64,000 nt of DNA, from NCBI GenBank assembly GCA_964460075.1, contig CAYWPC010000008.1, forward strand, positions 22,865 through 86,864, given 5' to 3'. The translations under genes and the position numbers were made by a program. The DNA is from JAMBLL01 sp964460075 (lineage in GTDB: Bacteria > Actinomycetota > Acidimicrobiia > Spongiisociales > UBA5794). The notes under the pieces were generated by a model that was not told the DNA's origin, did no database searches, and saw nothing but the letters and a program-made list of their open reading frames with translations. Shown in pieces: positions 61,538-64,000 of this stretch (positions within the stretch are counted from its first letter, which is position 1; each line of letters starts with the position of its first letter).

Positions 61538-63247
61538 ATGACCGATCCTGCAACGTCCCTCAGCCCAGCGTACCGACTCGAAACCCTCAACGCGCTCGAC
61601 GGAGGTTCGTTCGACGTCCTGGTGATTGGTGGGGGCATCACCGGGGTCGGATGCGCCCTCGATGCAGCGTCTCGGGGGCTCTCTGTCGCCCTCGTCGAGC
61701 AGCGAGACCTGGCGTCTGGTACGTCGAGTCGTTCATCGAAGCTCATCCACGGTGGGCTGCGCTACCTCGAGCAGTTCCGCTTCCGACTCGTGCGCGAAGC
61801 GCTGCACGAACGTGAGCTTCTTCGCCAAACCCTCGCCCCACACCTCGTGTGGCCCGTGCCTTTCGTGTACCCGCTCGAACATCGCGTGTGGGAACGGGCG
61901 TATGTGGGCGCAGGCATTGCACTGTACGACGGTCTCGCCAAGCTGGGCCACAGCACTCTGCCAGGACAGTGGCACCTCAGCCGCAGGGAACTCCGTCGTG
62001 TGTTCCCTGGCATCAAGAAAGACGCATACGTCGGTGGCATCCGCTACTACGACGCGGGAACCGACGACGCTCGCCTCGTCGTGGCAGTGGCTCGAACCGC
62101 TGCACAAGAGGGTGCGCGCATCCTTACGAGCACACGAGTGACAGGATTCCTTCGCGACGGAGGGAAGATCGCCGGCGTCACTTCGACATGTCTCGAAACT
62201 GGGAAGCGGTTGGAGACCACGGCAAAGGTCACCATCAATGCCACGGGCGTTTGGACAGACTCGGTTGAACTCCTCGCAGGCGACACCGGGACTGAAGTCA
62301 TGGCCTCGAAAGGCATCCACATCGTGGTCCCGAAGGATCGCATCGAGTCGTCGGTCGGGTTCATCACAAAGACGAAGACCAGCGTCCTCTTTCTCATCCC
62401 CCACAACGACTTCTGGATCATCGGGACCACAGACACACCGTGGGATCTCGATCTCGCTCATCCGGCGGCGAGCGAGTCCGACATTGCCTACGTACTCGAG
62501 CAGGTGAACCGAGTCGTCGAGAAGCCCTTGACCCACGAAGACATCATCGGCGTCTTTGCTGGCCTCCGACCGCTCGTGACCGGGAGCGCTCAATCCACGG
62601 CCCGGCTGTCACGGGAACACAGCATCACCCAGCCGGAGCCTGGCCTGATCACGATCGCCGGCGGCAAGCTGACGTCGTATCGGGTGATGGCCGAAGACAC
62701 CGTCAGCAGGGCGTGCGAAGTAGCCGGCGTCAGCGCGTCACCAACCCGCACGCAAGAGATGCCCCTGGTTGGATCCGACGGATACGAGTCGCTGCGGAGC
62801 ACGAAGAGTGCCCTGGCATCACAATACGATGTCACAGTCGAGCAGATCGACCGGCTCCTTCACCGGTATGGCTCCGAAACCACAGATGTTCTCGATGTCG
62901 CCGCAGAGAGCCCTGAGTTGATGGACCAGATACCGTCTGGATCCTATCTCGGAGCCGAGATTCGCTTCGCCGTCGAGCACGAAGGGGCGCTACATCTCGA
63001 CGACGTGCTCACGCGAAGAACCCGCCTCTCGATCGAGTCGCAGGACCGCGGAGTACAGGGAGCGCCGGTCGTTGCGAACATCATGGCGAATGTCCTCGGC
63101 TGGGACGAGGCAACAGTGACCCTGGAACTCGAACATTACGAGGCACGGGTAGCTGCCGAGCGAGAATCCCAGACGATGCCGGATGACCTCACGGCCGATG
63201 CCGCGCGGTTAGGCGCGCGCGACGTTCGCACCCTCGGAGCGACCTGA
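61538..63247 (+). CDS. glpD: Glycerol-3-phosphate dehydrogenase (FAD, quinone-linked)
   Basis: 569 residues. FAD motif DVLVIGGGITGVGCALDAAS near residue 28, SSKLIHGGLRYLEQFRFRLV, VTINATGVWTDSVELLAGDT, IIGTTDTPWDLD, VFAGLRPLV and ITIAGGKLTSYRVMAEDTVS are typical. A C-terminal helical domain (about 400-569) is present. It oxidises glycerol 3-phosphate to dihydroxyacetone phosphate and passes electrons to the quinone pool at the membrane. No glycerol kinase or facilitator gene is in the window. Confidence 0.95.
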   Translation: MTDPATSLSPAYRLETLNALDGGSFDVLVIGGGITGVGCALDAASRGLSVALVEQRDLASGTSSRSSKLIHGGLRYLEQFRFRLVREALHERELLRQTLAPHLVWPVPFVYPLEHRVWERAYVGAGIALYDGLAKLGHSTLPGQWHLSRRELRRVFPGIKKDAYVGGIRYYDAGTDDARLVVAVARTAAQEGARILTSTRVTGFLRDGGKIAGVTSTCLETGKRLETTAKVTINATGVWTDSVELLAGDTGTEVMASKGIHIVVPKDRIESSVGFITKTKTSVLFLIPHNDFWIIGTTDTPWDLDLAHPAASESDIAYVLEQVNRVVEKPLTHEDIIGVFAGLRPLVTGSAQSTARLSREHSITQPEPGLITIAGGKLTSYRVMAEDTVSRACEVAGVSASPTRTQEMPLVGSDGYESLRSTKSALASQYDVTVEQIDRLLHRYGSETTDVLDVAAESPELMDQIPSGSYLGAEIRFAVEHEGALHLDDVLTRRTRLSIESQDRGVQGAPVVANIMANVLGWDEATVTLELEHYEARVAAERESQTMPDDLTADAARLGARDVRTLGAT

Positions 63248-63381
63248 CAGCCCTCCGGAGCGGACGGCTCACGTCTCGTCACCGTTCACATTGCTCGCCT
63301 ATAACGAAGACAAGCAGGATCACATTGCGGATATACTCCCTTGGGCCGTAGCCAGTCCGATTCTGTACACTGCGGGGCCTT

Positions 63382-63454
63382 GCCCCCATCGTCCAGAGGC
63401 CTAGGACTCCGCCCTTTCAAGGCGGCAACGGGGATTCGAATTCCCCTGGGGGCA
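63382..63454 (+). tRNA. tRNA-Glu (anticodon TTC)
   Basis: Acceptor GCCCCCA pairs with TGGGGGC; anticodon loop CTTTCAA in stem CCGCC/GGCGG; T arm CGGGG-ATTCGAAT-TCCCC-like; discriminator A. First of a three-tRNA cluster. Confidence 0.95.
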
Positions 63455-63460
63455 CGATGT

Positions 63461-63538
63461 GGGGGCGTGGTGAAGTCTGGAGTTCACGCCGGCCTGTCAA
63501 GCCGGAGATCGCGGGTTCAAATCCCGTCGCTCCCGCCA
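63461..63538 (+). tRNA. tRNA-Asp (anticodon GTC)
   Basis: Acceptor GGGGGCG pairs with CGCTCCC (one G-T pair); anticodon loop CTGTCAA in stem CCGGC/GCCGG; T arm GCGGG-TTCAAAT-CCCGT; discriminator G, CCA encoded. Six bases after tRNA-Glu. Confidence 0.95.
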
Positions 63539-63590
63539 GATTCTGGGCGCTCGGATCACACGATCCGAGCGTCTTTGAATACCCAGAATC
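63539..63590 (+). repeat. Nested hairpin between tRNA-Asp and tRNA-Phe
   Basis: GATTCTGGG at 63539-63547 pairs perfectly with CCCAGAATC at 63582-63590, and inside it CGCTCGGATC (63548-63557) pairs with GATCCGAGCG (63562-63571) around an ACAC loop. It fills the whole spacer and could be a processing signal or weak terminator. Confidence 0.6.
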
Positions 63591-63666
63591 GGTCAGGTAG
63601 CTCAGATGGTAGAGCACCGGTCTGAAAAACCGGGGGTCGGCAGTTCGATCCTGCCCCTGACCACCA
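63591..63666 (+). tRNA. tRNA-Phe (anticodon GAA)
   Basis: Acceptor GGTCAGG pairs with CCTGACC; D arm GCTC/GAGC; anticodon loop CTGAAAA in stem CCGGT/ACCGG; T arm with TTCGATC; discriminator A, CCA encoded. Confidence 0.95.
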
Positions 63667-64000
63667 GCCTGAAACCCTTGCCGTGCAAGGCATGCAAGCG
63701 GTTTGTCTGTCGTTTCCTATTCTGAGTATCAGGGTGTCCGCGCCGTAGTTCGCGCCGTTCGCCCTGGAGAGACACGGATGCCCTCCCGTGTTTCCCCCGG
63801 GTGGTGGAGGGGAGACAGGGAGGGCTCCTCTCCTCGCCGGCCAGTCGTTGCTGACAGCCAGCTTGGAGAGGGCCCCACCCAACGGCGAGTATCTCCTTCA
63901 GGAGGTGGGGAAATTCAGTGAGCAGATCTGGGGAGTTTCAACGAGCGTGGTCAACTCGGCGTAGTCGACGCAACCAATCCCGTCTCGAATGCTGCATCGA
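63667..64000. other. 334-bp stretch without a recognised gene
   Basis: No frame here resembles a protein. The only structure seen is the hairpin at 63780-63825. Sequence 3' of tRNA-Phe is a common place for integrated elements, but no integrase or direct repeat of the tRNA end is visible before the window stops. Confidence 0.5.
63780..63825 (+). terminator. Long GC-rich hairpin downstream of the tRNA cluster
   Basis: GCCCTCCC plus TGTTTCCCC pairs with GGGGAGACA plus GGGAGGGC with one bulge and one G-T pair, followed by a pyrimidine-rich tract (TCCTCTCCTC). It may end the tRNA transcript. Confidence 0.4.

Noticed and set aside
63417..63617. Minus-strand frame over the tRNA cluster reading GATGFEPAISGLTGRRELQ
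   Set aside because: It is the well-known artefact of translating the antisense of tRNA genes; the three tRNAs fully explain the sequence.
63556..63882. 108-codon minus-strand frame at the right end
   Set aside because: It begins in low-complexity hairpin sequence and ends over tRNA-Phe (GWWSGAGSNCRPP is antisense tRNA); not a gene.
1..64000. CRISPR arrays, prophage or integrated plasmid
   Set aside because: No regularly spaced direct repeats, integrases, transposases or phage structural genes were seen anywhere in the window.

Overview
The window is a high-GC, tightly packed bacterial chromosome segment with about 57 protein genes on both strands, four tRNAs, one tandem riboswitch, two decayed genes and a small dispersed palindromic repeat family. 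Several features point to an actinobacterium, perhaps of the Acidimicrobiia type: a DivIVA-like polar coiled-coil protein, a FadE5-type acyl-CoA dehydrogenase, a GlnR-style operator array in front of the ammonium transporter, a PspA gene, and many promoters whose -10 box lies only 6-7 bases before the start codon (leaderless mRNAs). The class-level placement is inference. There is no plasmid, phage or CRISPR signature; the window looks like core chromosome with a few accessory scars.

Layout. 1-9.2 kb: a partial heterodisulfide-reductase-like Fe-S protein, PspA with a TPM-like membrane partner, an overlapping proline dehydrogenase/ProC pair, a YibE/F transporter, a glutamate racemase fused to a macro domain, and a nitroreductase. 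9.3-20.3 kb: FadE-type acyl-CoA dehydrogenase with a divergent TetR regulator, DUF2461, a luciferase-like oxidoreductase, hydrolases, a DUF2079 membrane protein, a ParA plus zinc-ribbon pair, a metal-binding lipoprotein behind a Zur/Fur-type box, and an enoyl-CoA hydratase. 20.4-24.6 kb: a LigD-type polymerase gene with two in-frame stops and a shattered ATP-dependent DNA ligase gene bracket two tandem MFS paralogs, so an end-joining module is apparently dying here. 24.6-32.5 kb: amidohydrolase, thioesterase, a primary-like sigma factor, the FadI/FadJ beta-oxidation pair and a 2-oxoacid dehydrogenase E2. 32.5-39.7 kb: gcvP behind a tandem glycine riboswitch, an ECF sigma factor with an FtsX-like membrane partner bracketed by two near-identical palindromic repeats, a flippase-like membrane protein and an SRAP protein. 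39.8-54.9 kb: two ABC-2 exporters, Amt, a 5'-3' exonuclease, rhodanese, transporter, racemase, a Rex-box membrane protein, an aldehyde dehydrogenase, tRNA-Lys and an aminopeptidase P. 55-64 kb: a 963-residue DivIVA-like coiled coil, ATP-type PEP carboxykinase, a phosphohexomutase, GlpD and a tRNA cluster (Glu, Asp, Phe).

How the genes work together. Fatty-acid oxidation is the strongest theme: fadE and fadIJ are 16 kb apart but carry the same TTGAGCG-N2-CGCTCAA-like operator, so the TetR regulator next to fadE probably controls both. Nitrogen and amino-acid metabolism (Amt, GcvP, ProC/ProDH, succinate-semialdehyde dehydrogenase), gluconeogenesis (PEPCK) and glycerol-phosphate use (GlpD) complete a heterotrophic picture. 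The most unusual single gene is the glutamate racemase/macro-domain fusion.
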